A stretch of 64,000 nt of DNA from Aphelenchoides besseyi (Eukaryota; Nematoda; Chromadorea; Rhabditida; Aphelenchoididae), in the NCBI GenBank assembly GCA_024699855.1, contig JAMPIQ010000002.1, forward strand, positions 1,984,001 through 2,048,000, written 5' to 3'. Of the stretch, positions 63,988 to 64,000 are shown piece by piece; the first letter of the stretch is position 1; the number at the start of each line of letters is the position of its first letter. The translations under genes and the position numbers were made by a program. A model generated the notes under the pieces. It had not been told where the DNA came from. It did not search any database and worked only from the letters and a program-made list of their open reading frames with translations.

Positions 63988-64000
63988 ACAGCCAGGATTC

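Overview
The window looks like nuclear DNA of a nematode, most likely rhabditid-like. The evidence is: spliced genes with very short introns (about 32-48 nt where I could phase them); members of glycosyltransferase and FkbM families that are expanded in Caenorhabditis; a TRPN channel close to TRP-4/NOMPC; Maverick capsid genes of the F54H12.2 type; and Tc5-like transposons inserted at CTNAG sites. No bacterial operon, CRISPR array or rRNA is present. The species cannot be named from the sequence.

Layout from left to right. 1-4354 is the right arm of a Maverick/Polinton, almost identical to 42921-47273, and ends at a 100-N scaffold gap (4355-4454). 4651-6628 is an intact 8-exon Core-2/I-branching (GT14-like) glycosyltransferase. 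9091-10778 is a dead DD41D mariner with 232-bp inverted repeats. 11919-13103 plus 28244-28699 is a GT14 paralogue split by a 15-kb insertion: an outer BEL/Pao element (13104-28239) carrying an inner, env-bearing BEL/Pao element (17083-25613). Both insertions have 4-bp target duplications and nearly or fully identical LTRs. 28938-30302 is an intact GT11 fucosyltransferase-like gene. 30516-39220 is a chain of partial elements: an intact Merlin transposase gene, the 5' part of a third BEL, and the 3' part of a gypsy element. The gypsy part sits in the packaging-ATPase gene of Maverick copy 2 (39221-47273). A Tc1-like scrap then carries Tc5-like element 1 (47687-50707).

The right side is host sequence: the mechanosensory TRPN channel (50920-57507, minus), a GT31 beta-1,3-galactosyltransferase-like gene (58684-59842, plus) and an FkbM-type methyltransferase-like gene (60094-63987, minus). 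A 46-nt intron of the FkbM gene was enlarged to about 2.9 kb by Tc5-like element 2 (60856-63727), which encodes an uninterrupted 552-residue transposase.

Five of the six recognised host genes act on glycans or belong to families associated with surface or secreted molecules (two GT14, GT11, GT31, FkbM). Most of the remaining sequence is mobile DNA. The items most worth following up are Tc5-like terminal repeats that contain a tRNA-like Pol III promoter module, a BEL element with a continuous pol-env frame, and a Maverick virion module with two predicted membrane glycoproteins. Exon coordinates given for GT14 copy A, GT11, GT31, FkbM, Merlin and the Tc5-2 transposase were checked for continuous phase by hand. 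No alignment or database search was run.
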